Source: Lactobacillus sp. CBA3606 (GTDB lineage Bacteria > Bacillota > Bacilli > Lactobacillales > Lactobacillaceae). From it: 64,000 bases of DNA. Shown here piece after piece: positions 35,738-48,346 of this stretch. The stretch's first letter is position 1. Every line of letters starts with the position of its first letter. The notes below the pieces were generated by a model, which did not search any database, was not told where the DNA came from, and saw only the letters and a list, made by a program, of their open reading frames with translations. The translations under genes and the position numbers were made by a program. Location of the stretch: NCBI RefSeq assembly GCF_002970935.1, contig NZ_CP027194.1, positions 124,001-188,000 on the forward strand. Reading direction: 5' to 3'.

Positions 35738-36925
35738 TTAAGCAGTTCGATTAGTCGGGTCTTGCATGTAGGCAGTTAGTCGGGCCATTGCTTTTTGCAA
35801 TTTTTCCATGCTAGCTGCATAGCTTAGGCGGACGTAACCTTCACCTTGAGTGCCAAAACCAGTCCCAGGAATAATAGCTAGCTTATTTTTGCGGGCTAGG
35901 TCGTTACAAAAGGCCATCGCATTTTGGTTGAAGCCAGCTGGGATTTTAGCAAAGATATAAAAGGCTCCCGTTGGTCGCGCAATTTTGAAGCCTAAGTCGG
36001 CCATTGTCTTGTAAACAAAATCCCGGCGCGCTTGATATTCGGTCCGCATCGGCAACGCATCATCAATGCCGTTAGTTAAAGCTTCGATCCCGGCCTTTTG
36101 GGCAATTGTGGTGGCGGCGGTAACGTAATATTGATGAACTTTCTTCATTTGGTCGGTCATTTCTTTTGACGCAAACAAGAAGCCAATCCGCCACCCAGTC
36201 ATCGCATGTGATTTTGACAACCCATTGATTAAAATAACTTCATCCGGAATGTATTTTGCAATTGAAACATGAGTACTCCCATAAGTTAATTCACTGTACA
36301 CTTCGTCAGAAACAACCCAGAGGTTATGGCGTTTGAAACAAGCGGCTAATGCTTTGATTTCATCTTCAACGTAAGTCACCCCGGTCGGATTATTAGGATA
36401 ATTCATAATAATACCTTTGAAGTGTTCATCAGGGTGTGCTGCAATAAAGTCGTCGACTAATTTTGGGGTAATCACAAAGTCATTGACACCAGTATCCATA
36501 AACAGGGGTGTTGCCCGCGCTTCTTGAATGATTGGAATATAAGCCGGGAAGATTGGTGAGGGGACGATAATGGCATCGCCAGGATTACAAATGGTCGTTA
36601 ATGCCGTGGCAATCGCTTCGGTTGCGCCTACTGTGACTAAGACTTGATCGGCCGCATTGTAATGGAGCCCATATTTTTTCGCTTGGAAATTAGCGGCAGC
36701 TTCACGTAGTTCTAGTAAACCGGCCATCCCAGTATAGTGTGAAAAATTATCATCAATGGCCTTTTTGGCGGCATTTTTCACGTGTTGAGGGGTATTAAAA
36801 TCGGGTTCCCCTAAAGTTAATTTAACCATATCAGGAATCGCACTGACTGCTTCGTCAAATTGACGAATGGTGGATACTTGAATTTGAGCAATGGTATCGT
36901 TGAGATCATCTCTAAACAATGTCAT
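35738..36925 (-). CDS. PLP-dependent class I aminotransferase (PatA/AraT-like)
   Basis: A 395-residue fold-type I aminotransferase. The PLP lysine is in LSKSHAMTGWRIGFLFASKE near residue 235, with NYPNNPTGVTY near 170 and the carboxylate-binding Arg in YVRLSYAASMEKLQ near 370. It resembles the N-acetyl-L,L-diaminopimelate/aromatic aminotransferase group. In lactobacilli such enzymes serve lysine/peptidoglycan precursor synthesis or aromatic amino acid breakdown, and the substrate cannot be fixed here. AAAGGAG is 8 bases before ATG 36925; the in-frame TTG 36931 is too close to it. Single-gene unit. Confidence 0.88.
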   Translation of the reverse strand: MTLFRDDLNDTIAQIQVSTIRQFDEAVSAIPDMVKLTLGEPDFNTPQHVKNAAKKAIDDNFSHYTGMAGLLELREAAANFQAKKYGLHYNAADQVLVTVGATEAIATALTTICNPGDAIIVPSPIFPAYIPIIQEARATPLFMDTGVNDFVITPKLVDDFIAAHPDEHFKGIIMNYPNNPTGVTYVEDEIKALAACFKRHNLWVVSDEVYSELTYGSTHVSIAKYIPDEVILINGLSKSHAMTGWRIGFLFASKEMTDQMKKVHQYYVTAATTIAQKAGIEALTNGIDDALPMRTEYQARRDFVYKTMADLGFKIARPTGAFYIFAKIPAGFNQNAMAFCNDLARKNKLAIIPGTGFGTQGEGYVRLSYAASMEKLQKAMARLTAYMQDPTNRTA

Positions 36926-37071
36926 GAACAAGACTCCTTTGTTTTATAAATTGTTTTAAGTTTATCACATCTTCACAAGGACAAACGGTTGCTTTGCGGT
37001 ATAATTAAATGTGATAATTTGCTTTGAAACGGGGCTACTCACTAAAAAGACGTGCCATTGGTCTCATTTTT

Positions 37072-37080
37072 TGCTAGAAT
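37072..37080 (+). promoter_or_regulatory. Extended -10 promoter for ykuJ
   Basis: TGCTAGAAT, 32 bases before the ykuJ start, preceded by a weak TTGGTC. Confidence 0.45.
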
Positions 37081-37112
37081 AAAAACAAAACTTAAGGAGC
37101 GAGATTATAATA

Positions 37113-37349
37113 ATGGAAAAATCTGAATTATCAGCAATTCTCAAACGATTAGAAGCAATGCGGACCTCGGAAGCAACAGAAGTTCAATCACGACGGTTCG
37201 AAAAGGAAGGTGTTGAACGCGGTCAGGTTGCTTATGACCCAGCAACATCAACGTATACGCTCCAAGAATTTAACCCTGATCAAACGTTCGAATTCGATAA
37301 CATCGACTTAGTTGCGATTGAACTATATGACTTGTTAACCGATAATTAA
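37113..37349 (+). CDS. YkuJ/DUF1797-family small protein
   Basis: A 78-residue cytoplasmic protein matching B. subtilis YkuJ: LSAILKRLEAMRTSEATEVQ, RRFEKEGVERGQVAY and the hallmark FEFDNIDLVAIELYDLL. The YkuJ structure is known but its function is not. AAGGAGCGAG precedes ATG 37113. It is a single small gene with its own promoter, upstream of ltaS. Confidence 0.85.
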   Translation: MEKSELSAILKRLEAMRTSEATEVQSRRFEKEGVERGQVAYDPATSTYTLQEFNPDQTFEFDNIDLVAIELYDLLTDN

Positions 37350-37496
37350 CATTTCCGCCAATTAGATATTTTAAAAGACTGATCCATATTATGCGTTGAA
37401 TAGTGAAGAATTGTTGAAGAAATCTTCAAGATATTGCTAACTAGCCCTCAACCGTTATAATATGGATTTGTTAATAGCAATGACGGAGGAATTATG

Positions 37497-39602
37497 ATGC
37501 CCAAATTTATAAAAAACACGGTTGGAAAGGTCAATACAACCCTTGGCTTCTTTATCCTAACGGTGGTCTTATTTTGGCTAAAGACGTATATCGCCTATCA
37601 AACTGAATTTACGCTCGGGGTAAAAGGCGCCGTGCAGCAATTTATTTTGATTCTTAATCCGTTTCCAACAGCGATTGTGCTGTTGGGGGTGGCGTTATAC
37701 TTTAGAGGTCGCTTAAAATATTGGATGATGATGATCATCGATGCTTTACAGACAACCTGGTTGTTTGCCAATATTTTGTATTATCGTGAGTTTTCTGATT
37801 TTATGTCGGCTGGTGTAATCAAGAGTTCAGGCGCTTCCAGCACTAATCTGGGCACTAGTTTAAGCCAGATTATCCGGGGCACTGACTTCTTAGTTTATGC
37901 CGATGTCGTGATACTCATTTTATTATTAGTATTTAAGGTAATTCGGATTGATCCTCGGCCATTCAAGCTTCGCTATGCAGCAACGCTAACGATGATTGGG
38001 GTCGCTTTGTTTGCAGTTGATTTGGGGATGTCAGAGCATGACCGTTCTGATTTACTAACCCGGACTTTTGATAATAATTACATCGTGAAGTATTTAGGGT
38101 TAAATACTTACGCGGGTTATAGCTTTTATCAGACTGAAAAAGAAAGTGCCACGCGAGCTCAGGCCAGCAGTAGTGATATGAAGAGTGTGCTTGCTTATCT
38201 AAAGAAGAATCAGGCTAGTGAGAATATCAAATACTTTGGTAAAGCTAAAGGTAAGAATGTCTTCGTGATTCATTTGGAGAGTTTCCAGCAATTTTTAATT
38301 GATTATAAGGTTGATGGTAAGGAAGTTACGCCGAACTTAAACAAGTTCTATCATAATAAGAACACGTTGAGTTTTGATAACTTTTATCATCAAGTGGCCC
38401 AAGGGAAGACTTCAGATGCAGAAATGATGATGGAAAACTCCTTATTCGGGTTACCAACTGGTTCAGCGATGACACAGTACGGGACGTCGAATACCTTCCA
38501 AGCAGCGCCGGCAATTTTAGCGCAAAAAGGCTATACGACGGCGGCCTTTCATGGGGATGTTGCCAGTTTCTGGAATCGCGACAATGCCTACAAATCATGG
38601 GGATATGATTACTTCTTCTATTCATCGTATTATAAAGAGAAGGCTAGTTATAATATTGGCTATGGGTTGAAGGATAAAATCTTCCTAAAAGACTCAGTGA
38701 AGTATTTGGAACAACTTCCGCAACCATTCTATGCGAAGCTGATTACATTGACTAACCACTATCCCTATACATTGGATAAACAAAATCAATCTATTGATAA
38801 GACGACGACCGGTGATTCTACCGTCGATGGCTATGTGCAAACCGCCCACTATTTAGATCAAGCCTTTGCTGAATTCATTAGTTATTTGAAGAAGGCTGGC
38901 TTATATAAGAATAGTATGATTGTCTTGTATGGGGACCATTACGGGATTTCGAATAATCATCGTGCGGCAATTGCGCAGTTATTGGGTAAGAAGTCCGTTA
39001 ACAATTTTGATTTAGCACAGTTCCAGAAGGTACCATTTATGATTCATGCTGATGGAATTAAGGGTGGGGTTAACCATACCTATGGTGGCGAAATCGATGC
39101 TTTGCCAACAATCTTTGATTTATTAGGGATTAAGAATAAAGGGTACATTCAGTTTGGAACTGACTTACTGTCGAAACAACACGATCAAACAGTTGCCTTT
39201 AGAAATGGTGATTTTGTGTCGCCAACTTATACGAAGCTCGGGGGGACGGTCTATGACACGAAGACTGGTGATCAGTTGAAAAATATGACCAGTACCCAAA
39301 AGCAGACAGTCAAGCAGATGCAGAACCACGTGACAACGGAACTGTCCTTGTCTGATCGTGTTATTCAAGGTGATTTGTTGCGTTTCTATACGCCGAAGGG
39401 CTTTAAGAAAGTCAATAAGTCTGATTACAGTTATAAGATTACGAAGACTTTGAAATCGTTGAAGGAACTTCAAGCTGAGAAGCAGACCAGTGTCTTGTCG
39501 AAGCACAAAGGCAAGTCGACGGTTGATCTGTATAAGACGGATGCACCAGAACTATCTAGTTCCAGTGCTGATTCAAGTTCAGATTCAAGCGTAAGTAATT
39601 AG
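37497..39602 (+). CDS. ltaS: Lipoteichoic acid synthase, sulfatase family
   Basis: LtaS polymerises glycerol phosphate from phosphatidylglycerol onto glycolipid anchors outside the membrane. Five N-terminal membrane helices (about residues 15-180) are followed by an extracellular sulfatase-type domain. The nucleophilic Thr lies in QGKTSDAEMM near residue 304, an Asp/His metal-binding motif in LYGDHYGISNNH near 480, and NVFVIHLESFQ opens the domain. A Ser-rich C-terminal tail ends the 701-residue protein. GGAGGAATT lies before ATG 37494, with a second ATG at 37497 (chosen because the spacing is better). With the glycosyltransferases and tagD it supports a teichoic acid theme. Confidence 0.93.
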   Translation: MPKFIKNTVGKVNTTLGFFILTVVLFWLKTYIAYQTEFTLGVKGAVQQFILILNPFPTAIVLLGVALYFRGRLKYWMMMIIDALQTTWLFANILYYREFSDFMSAGVIKSSGASSTNLGTSLSQIIRGTDFLVYADVVILILLLVFKVIRIDPRPFKLRYAATLTMIGVALFAVDLGMSEHDRSDLLTRTFDNNYIVKYLGLNTYAGYSFYQTEKESATRAQASSSDMKSVLAYLKKNQASENIKYFGKAKGKNVFVIHLESFQQFLIDYKVDGKEVTPNLNKFYHNKNTLSFDNFYHQVAQGKTSDAEMMMENSLFGLPTGSAMTQYGTSNTFQAAPAILAQKGYTTAAFHGDVASFWNRDNAYKSWGYDYFFYSSYYKEKASYNIGYGLKDKIFLKDSVKYLEQLPQPFYAKLITLTNHYPYTLDKQNQSIDKTTTGDSTVDGYVQTAHYLDQAFAEFISYLKKAGLYKNSMIVLYGDHYGISNNHRAAIAQLLGKKSVNNFDLAQFQKVPFMIHADGIKGGVNHTYGGEIDALPTIFDLLGIKNKGYIQFGTDLLSKQHDQTVAFRNGDFVSPTYTKLGGTVYDTKTGDQLKNMTSTQKQTVKQMQNHVTTELSLSDRVIQGDLLRFYTPKGFKKVNKSDYSYKITKTLKSLKELQAEKQTSVLSKHKGKSTVDLYKTDAPELSSSSADSSSDSSVSN

Positions 39603-39608
39603 TTGTTC

Positions 39609-39640
39609 AAAGAGATGTCGTTTATGCGGCATCTCTTTTT
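39609..39640 (+). terminator. ltaS terminator
   Basis: AAAGAGATGTCG and CGGCATCTCTTT pair with a 6-base loop, followed by T's. Confidence 0.85.
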
Positions 39641-39765
39641 GTATCTGTAAAGGGTTTTAAGCCTAAAAATGTGGCTTGCAGTTTGTCACTATTCGCCGTA
39701 GAATGATAGATATTGTCATGACTAAGGGCTTTTAAACTTTTTTCGCAATTAATTAGGAAAAAGGC

Positions 39766-39794
39766 TTGACCCGAGTCGTAATTATTGATATTAT
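39766..39794 (+). promoter_or_regulatory. rrn promoter P1
   Basis: TTGACC (39766-39771), 17-base spacer, TATTAT (39789-39794), upstream of an AT-rich leader. Confidence 0.75.
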
Positions 39795-39902
39795 ATTTCT
39801 TGTCGTTAAGAACGGCATGCAACAATACTCATTATTTTGAATATATCAGGGCGGTTTAACCGCTATCTTGAATTTTTATTCAAAATAAGTTATAAAAAGT
39901 TG

Positions 39903-39931
39903 TTGACATGTTCTTCTGATGATGATAAACT
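39903..39931 (+). promoter_or_regulatory. rrn promoter P2
   Basis: TTGACA (39903-39908), 17-base spacer, TAAACT (39926-39931). The 39932-40113 leader holds the 5' arm of the 16S processing stem (39978-39992). Confidence 0.75.
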
Positions 39932-40113
39932 TTAGTAGTTGTGTTGAGGTAATCAACCAACGAATTAGACCTTTGAAAACTGAACAAAGTTTCGACAAAT
40001 CAAATGTGTAGGGTCTATCAATTCTTGAATTGGTAGCAAACATTTGCGAAGTCAATTCGTAAACAAACAATTTTTAAATCAAGTACTAAATGAGCTTTTT
40101 TAGAACTCATCAT

Positions 40114-41694
<1,581 letters not shown>

Positions 41695-41774
41695 ATATTA
41701 CGGAAACCTTACACATGATTGTTGAAACTTTGTTTAGTTTTGAGAGGTCTAACTCTCAATTTAATAACGCTTTT

Positions 41775-41848
41775 GGGCCTATAGCTCAGTTGGTGAGAGC
41801 GCACGCCTGATAAGCGTGAGGTCGATGGTTCAAGTCCATTTAGGCCCA
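41775..41848 (+). tRNA. tRNA-Ile (GAT)
   Basis: Cloverleaf with acceptor GGGCCTA/TAGGCCC, anticodon GAT in CCTGATAAGC, in the 16S-23S spacer as usual. CCA is not encoded. Confidence 0.95.
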
Positions 41849-41877
41849 TCGAGGATTTTTTGTCCTTGCATCACTAT

Positions 41878-41950
41878 GGGGAATTAGCTCAGCTGGGAGA
41901 GCACCTGCTTTGCAAGCAGGAGGTCAACGGTTCGATCCCGTTATTCTCCA
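41878..41950 (+). tRNA. tRNA-Ala (TGC)
   Basis: Acceptor GGGGAAT/ATTCTCC, anticodon TGC in CTTTGCAAGC, second tRNA of the rRNA spacer. Confidence 0.95.
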
Positions 41951-42108
41951 TTGACAGCTTTGGTTGTCAATGAAACTTGTTCTTTGAAAACTAGATAATA
42001 TCAAATATAATTTTTCATAATTAAACCGAGAACACCGCGTTTTTTGAGTTTTTTAAAGAAGTTTTAAATCGCTAAACTCATTAATCGCATTTTCCGTTAG
42101 GAAAATGA

Positions 42109-45028
<2,920 letters not shown>

Positions 45029-45104
45029 AGTAATTGGTGTTCCGGTAAGATGAAAAATACAATTTGATATTAGCTAGTTTTGAGAGCACAAGTTTCTCAA
45101 TAGT

Positions 45105-45221
45105 GTGGCGACGATGGCAAGAAGGATACACCTGTTCCCATGTCGAACACAGAAGTTAAGCTTCTTAGCGCCGAGAGTAGTTGGGGGATCGCTCCCTGCG
45201 AGGGTAGGACGTTGCCATGCA
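45105..45221 (+). rRNA. rrf: 5S ribosomal RNA
   Basis: Begins TGTGGCGACGATGGCAAGAA and ends GGACGTTGCCATGC, with the conserved CCCATGTCGAACACAGAAGT loop. It is about 117 bases long and follows 23S by 76 bases. Confidence 0.95.
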
Positions 45222-45225
45222 ATAT

Positions 45226-45298
45226 TCCGACATAGCTCAGTTGGTAGAGCGCTTGACTGTTAATCAAGATGTCGACGGTTCGAGCCCGCCTGTCGGAG
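45226..45298 (+). tRNA. tRNA-Asn (GTT)
   Basis: Acceptor TCCGACA/TGTCGGA, anticodon GTT in CTGTTAATC. First of the array after 5S. Confidence 0.93.
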
Positions 45299-45315
45299 TT
45301 ATCTACGTAAGCCAT

Positions 45316-45405
45316 GGAGAGTTGTCCGAGTGGCTGAAGGAGCAGCATTGGAAATGCTGTAAACGGGTTATACCTGTTTCAAGGGTTCGAATCCCTTACT
45401 CTCCG
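45316..45405 (+). tRNA. tRNA-Ser (GGA)
   Basis: Acceptor GGAGAGT/ACTCTCC, long variable arm, anticodon GGA in ATTGGAAAT. Confidence 0.93.
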
Positions 45406-45426
45406 TTAGTTAGATATAATAAATAT

Positions 45427-45499
45427 GACCCCTTGGTCAAGTGGTTTAAGACACTGCCCTTTCACGGCAGTAACATGGGTTCGAATCCCGTAGGGGTCA
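45427..45499 (+). tRNA. tRNA-Glu (TTC)
   Basis: Acceptor GACCCCT/AGGGGTC, anticodon TTC in CCTTTCACGG. Confidence 0.93.
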
Positions 45500-45503
45500 T
45501 CAT

Positions 45504-45576
45504 GGAGGATTAGCTCAGTTGGGAGAGCGTCTGCCTTACAAGCAGAGGGTCACAGGTTCGAGCCCTGTATCCTCCA
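45504..45576 (+). tRNA. tRNA-Val (TAC)
   Basis: Acceptor GGAGGAT/ATCCTCC, anticodon TAC in CCTTACAAGC. Confidence 0.93.
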
Positions 45577-45631
45577 TTTAATGGCTTAGGCTGTTAGAAA
45601 AATTAAATAGACTTCATCATAATGATTATTT

Positions 45632-45704
45632 GGCTCGGTAGCTCAGTCGGTAGAGCAATGGATTGAAGCTCCATGTGTCGGCGGTTCGATTCCGTCCCGC
45701 GCCA
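45632..45704 (+). tRNA. tRNA-Phe (GAA)
   Basis: Anticodon GAA in the loop TTGAAGC. The acceptor GGCTCGG/CCGCGCC has a T.C mismatch at pair 4-69. It follows tRNA-Val after an unusual 55-base gap. Confidence 0.9.
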
Positions 45705-45709
45705 TTTAT

Positions 45710-45792
45710 GGAGGGGTAGCGAAGTCTGGCTAAACGCGGCGGACTGTAAATCCGCTCCTTCGGGTTCGGTGGTTCAAATCCACTTCCCTCCA
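45710..45792 (+). tRNA. tRNA-Tyr (GTA)
   Basis: Acceptor GGAGGGG/TCCCTCC, variable arm, anticodon GTA in GACTGTAAATC. Confidence 0.93.
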
Positions 45793-45801
45793 TTTTTTCA
45801 T

Positions 45802-45872
45802 AGGGATATAGTTTAATGGTAGAACAACGGTCTCCAAAACCGTCGGTGTGGGTTCAACTCCTACTATCCCTG
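45802..45872 (+). tRNA. tRNA-Trp (CCA)
   Basis: Acceptor AGGGATA/TATCCCT, anticodon CCA in GTCTCCAAAAC. Confidence 0.93.
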
Positions 45873-45879
45873 CCATGTT

Positions 45880-45954
45880 GGCGGTATTGGCGAAGTGGTT
45901 AACGCACCGGATTGTGGCTCCGGCACGCGTGGGTTCGATTCCCACATACCGCCC
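45880..45954 (+). tRNA. tRNA-His (GTG)
   Basis: Acceptor GGCGGTA/TACCGCC, anticodon GTG in GATTGTGGCTC; C discriminator as expected for His. Confidence 0.93.
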
Positions 45955-45960
45955 TTTGAT

Positions 45961-46032
45961 TGGGTTATAGCCAAGTGGTAAGGCAATGGACTTTGACTCC
46001 ATCATGCGCTGGTTCGAATCCAGCTAACCCAA
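45961..46032 (+). tRNA. tRNA-Gln (TTG)
   Basis: Acceptor TGGGTTA/TAACCCA, anticodon TTG in GACTTTGACTC. Confidence 0.93.
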
Positions 46033-46053
46033 TTGGGTTGGGCAAAAAATGAT

Positions 46054-46124
<71 letters not shown>

Positions 46125-46173
46125 TTCCTGAAAAGGTTATAATCCTGATCAGTTTCATATTTAGTTTCATTTT

Positions 46174-46258
46174 GCCGGCGTGGCGGAATTGGCAGACGCG
46201 CTGGACTCAAAATCCAGTTCCCGTTGAGGGAGTATCGGTTCGACCCCGATCGCCGGTA
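46174..46258 (+). tRNA. tRNA-Leu (CAA)
   Basis: Acceptor GCCGGCG/CGCCGGT, long variable arm, anticodon CAA in GGACTCAAAATCC. It closes the array and abuts the degenerate region. Confidence 0.93.
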
Positions 46259-46288
46259 CTAATAGCTATTCAGGTAGCTTTCGGTACC

Positions 46289-46360
46289 TTTGCATGGTCT
46301 TCATATCCTTGATATGGAGGCTTTTTTGTATTTTCAAAAGTCATGCGAGACCATGCAAAG
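46289..46360 (+). terminator. Terminator of the rrn-tRNA operon inside a 13-bp inverted repeat
   Basis: CTTCATATC/GATATGGAG with a TTTTTT run (about 46299-46327) is the terminator. Outside it, CTTTGCATGGTCT and AGACCATGCAAAG form a larger inverted repeat. Confidence 0.65.
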
Positions 46361-46384
46361 TGAAAGCCCGGAGCCGGCGTGACA

Positions 46385-46640
46385 CATCGTATGTCTCGTC
46401 CGGGAATACCTGGTGACAATAGGCCGATGGAAAGCCTGTGGAGCCATATGAAGACGGAATATTTTGACTTTGAGAGGCCATTAGTATTGAAAGCGATATT
46501 GGGTTAGTGGTGAATTTTATGGATTGGTATAACAATTCTCGCCGTCAAACAACACTAAACGGCATGACCCCAGTAGAATACCGAAAGCATGCCGTCAAGA
46601 AAATTGCATAATAATTTTAATTATTTGATTGTCTACTTGA
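46385..46640 (+). pseudogene. IS3-type transposase OrfB C-terminal fragment
   Basis: ATG 46391 opens MSRPGIPGDNRPMESLWSHM, then KTEYFDFERPLVLKAILG before an in-frame stop. The end of the protein (FMDWYNNSRRQTTLNGMTPV, EYRKHAVKKIA) continues in another frame to the stop at 46609-46611. These are the last two conserved blocks of the DDE integrase core of IS3-family OrfB, including the glutamate-bearing region (PMESLWSHMKTE). Both frame and stop changes show that it is dead. The adjacent GACGCGGAGCCGCGCC segment (near 46636) may be the element's end. Confidence 0.75.
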
Positions 46641-46673
46641 CGCGGAGCCGCGCCGGCTGACCTTTCATCGTAG

Positions 46674-47240
46674 TTATCTATTGTGAATTAAATAATTCAC
46701 GATTTTAGTGCTACCTATAACTATTACAACAGGAATAGAAAATATAAAGAGAATCCCATGTAAGGCCCAAATAACTAGCATGTTGGTTATATCATCGCGA
46801 AATTTTAGCTGATCGTGTAGTATCGTATGTCGTGGATAATTACTAATTTCCCGTGTAACATAGGATTGCATGTAAAGGGAATTATTGTTCAAGGCAGGTA
46901 ACTAATGCAGGGCCACCGGATAGGTTATCAAGTAGGAAAATAGAAGTAATAGATTGAGTGGATTCAAAATAAAAATAAAGTGACCGCTAGGCTGAGCTGT
47001 TACAAAGTAAAAACTAATTATGAAGATTGGTAAGCTAGATAAGTAGTCTTTAAATAACTGAAGTAGTTCATGCACATCGCTCACCATATTTCTTAAATTA
47101 ATAAAAAGTAAACGTATTAAAATGTAGATTTCATGACTATATCCTCCGTGTAAAATTAATTTGATGCTGGGAGTATAGGTCCAAATATTGATTAAGTAAC
47201 TATAGATTTTAGTGTTTTGGTAGCCGTGTGGATAGAACAC
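46674..47240 (-). pseudogene. Membrane protein gene interrupted by an in-frame TAG
   Basis: Two open stretches, 47240-46902 (112 codons) and 46901-46674, are in the same frame and separated only by TAG 46904-46902. Together they would encode a membrane protein of about 188 residues with hydrophobic segments FIISFYFVTAQPSGHFIFIL, NPLNLLLLFSYLITYPVAL and NMLVIWALHGILFIFSIPVV. The family is not recognised, and the N-terminus may lie upstream. Either the gene died by one point mutation or suppression is used. It lies in a degenerate region, so decay is more likely. Confidence 0.45.
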
Positions 47241-47244
47241 AAGA

Positions 47245-47276
47245 AACCTAAAATTAAGGGTGTTTAATTTTAGGTT
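47245..47276. repeat. Inverted repeat, possible terminator
   Basis: AACCTAAAATTAA (47245-47257) and TTAATTTTAGGTT (47264-47276) form a perfect 13-bp stem with a 6-base loop. A second pair, TTAAGTTAA (47304-47312) and TTAACTTAA (47328-47336), follows. Confidence 0.6.
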
Positions 47277-47405
47277 AGTAATGAAATAATTCCCTGAGCT
47301 TAATTAAGTTAATTCACAGAAGGCGTGTTAACTTAACTGACTTTTTTAGACAAAAATGGTAGTTGTGCGATATTAACTAAGTAAACGAGGCGTGAGAGTA
47401 GCTTC

Positions 47406-47659
47406 TTGACAGTGCTGACGAATGAACAAATTGAAGCAATTGCAATCCTAGGGGCCAACGCAGGAGTTAAGGCTTATCGTGATAGCCATAAACGTGCGCT
47501 GAAGTCCGAGTATCAAAAAACCGACGTCATACAAAGCTAGTGTTGACTAATTATCATTATTTGGAAGATAACGTGAACGTCGGTTTACCAGAGTTAATGG
47601 ATGATGATGTTGAATATGCAACGGCTTTGCCTAAAGATCAGTTGTCTATTCAGTCATGA
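47406..47659 (+). pseudogene. Phage ArpU-like protein remnant, frameshifted
   Basis: TTG 47406 opens TVLTNEQIEAIAILGANAGV and KAYRDSHKRALKSEYQKT before a stop at 47538-47540. A second frame continues KLVLTNYHYLEDNVNVGLPE and LMDDDVEYATALPKDQ to a stop at 47657-47659. The pattern of an N-terminal helix, a KRA..K linker and a TKLLLxNYxxLxxHV-type segment is that of ArpU, a late-gene regulator of lactobacillus and enterococcus phages. One frameshift near 47525 and an apparently missing C-terminal half mark it as a remnant. Confidence 0.5.
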
Positions 47660-47810
47660 CTAGGCTAGAGTGCCTTTATGATGTAGGTCGCCTAACGTGC
47701 GTGTCACGTTGACCACCCAAATCACCAGCTGGATGTTAAACACTAGCTAATTTAAGCGATAGATACACTTACCAAAAAAGAGGGGATAAATTGACCTTAA
47801 CGATATATGA

Positions 47811-48290
47811 TTCAGATCTACAACCTTACTACTATCACTACATCCAGAAAATACGCAAGCTATTATTAACCAGACGAAGATTATTGAGTATCGCCGGCGC
47901 TTCTATCAAAAACCGTTTCAAGCGTTCGTTTATACTACGGGCGCTGCAGGAGGGATCGAGCTGTTTATTAAGTGCAATCAGCCCATTACTGGAGATGCGG
48001 CTACTTTGGCACAGCTGGGGCAACAATTTCAGCATGATGACTATCATGAAATTAAAGCTTATTTTGCTGCTAAGAATACGGGTCTAATTATACCAATCAC
48101 AGCGTTTACTCAAATTCCTAAAATTAGCTTAGCGATGTTGAGGCATCGGTTTGAAAACTTTGTGGCGCCACGGCAGTATCTATTTTTGGATCAGCCAACT
48201 CGACAAGCTCAGTTGGCTTTTTTGTTGCAACAACCTGGGTTTAATCAGACCAACATCGACTGGCAATCCAAATACGAACACTTGGTTTAA
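47811..48290 (+). CDS. ASCH-domain-like phage-type protein, start lost
   Basis: The frame is open from 47811 to 48290 and encodes LLLSLHPENTQAIINQTKII, EYRRRFYQKPFQAFVYTTGA, GGIELFIKCNQPITGDAATL, then QHDDYHEIKAYFAAKNTGLI and the end QKYEHLV-like (QSKYEHLV). This is the ASCH-type protein found in lactobacillus phages and genomes: a beta-barrel fold related to PUA, expected to bind RNA or nucleotides. No start codon exists in this frame: a stop at 47808-47810 precedes it. The likely original start (ATG 47806 or TTG 47791) is in other frames. A small N-terminal frameshift is likely, so the gene may be inactive. Confidence 0.65.
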   Translation, partial: FRSTTLLLSLHPENTQAIINQTKIIEYRRRFYQKPFQAFVYTTGAAGGIELFIKCNQPITGDAATLAQLGQQFQHDDYHEIKAYFAAKNTGLIIPITAFTQIPKISLAMLRHRFENFVAPRQYLFLDQPTRQAQLAFLLQQPGFNQTNIDWQSKYEHLV

Positions 48291-48293
48291 AAA

Positions 48294-48341
48294 ACACCGA
48301 TTAATCTAACAGACGGACTGGTCTGAATGATTAATCGGTGT
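48294..48341. terminator. Bidirectional terminator
   Basis: ACACCGATTAATC and GATTAATCGGTGT form a perfect 13-bp stem, with inner pairing CAGAC/GTCTG. Confidence 0.85.
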
Positions 48342-48346
48342 CTATT

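Noticed and set aside
45217-45513. Frame across tRNA genes
   Set aside because: It overlaps four tRNA cloverleaves and is explained by them.
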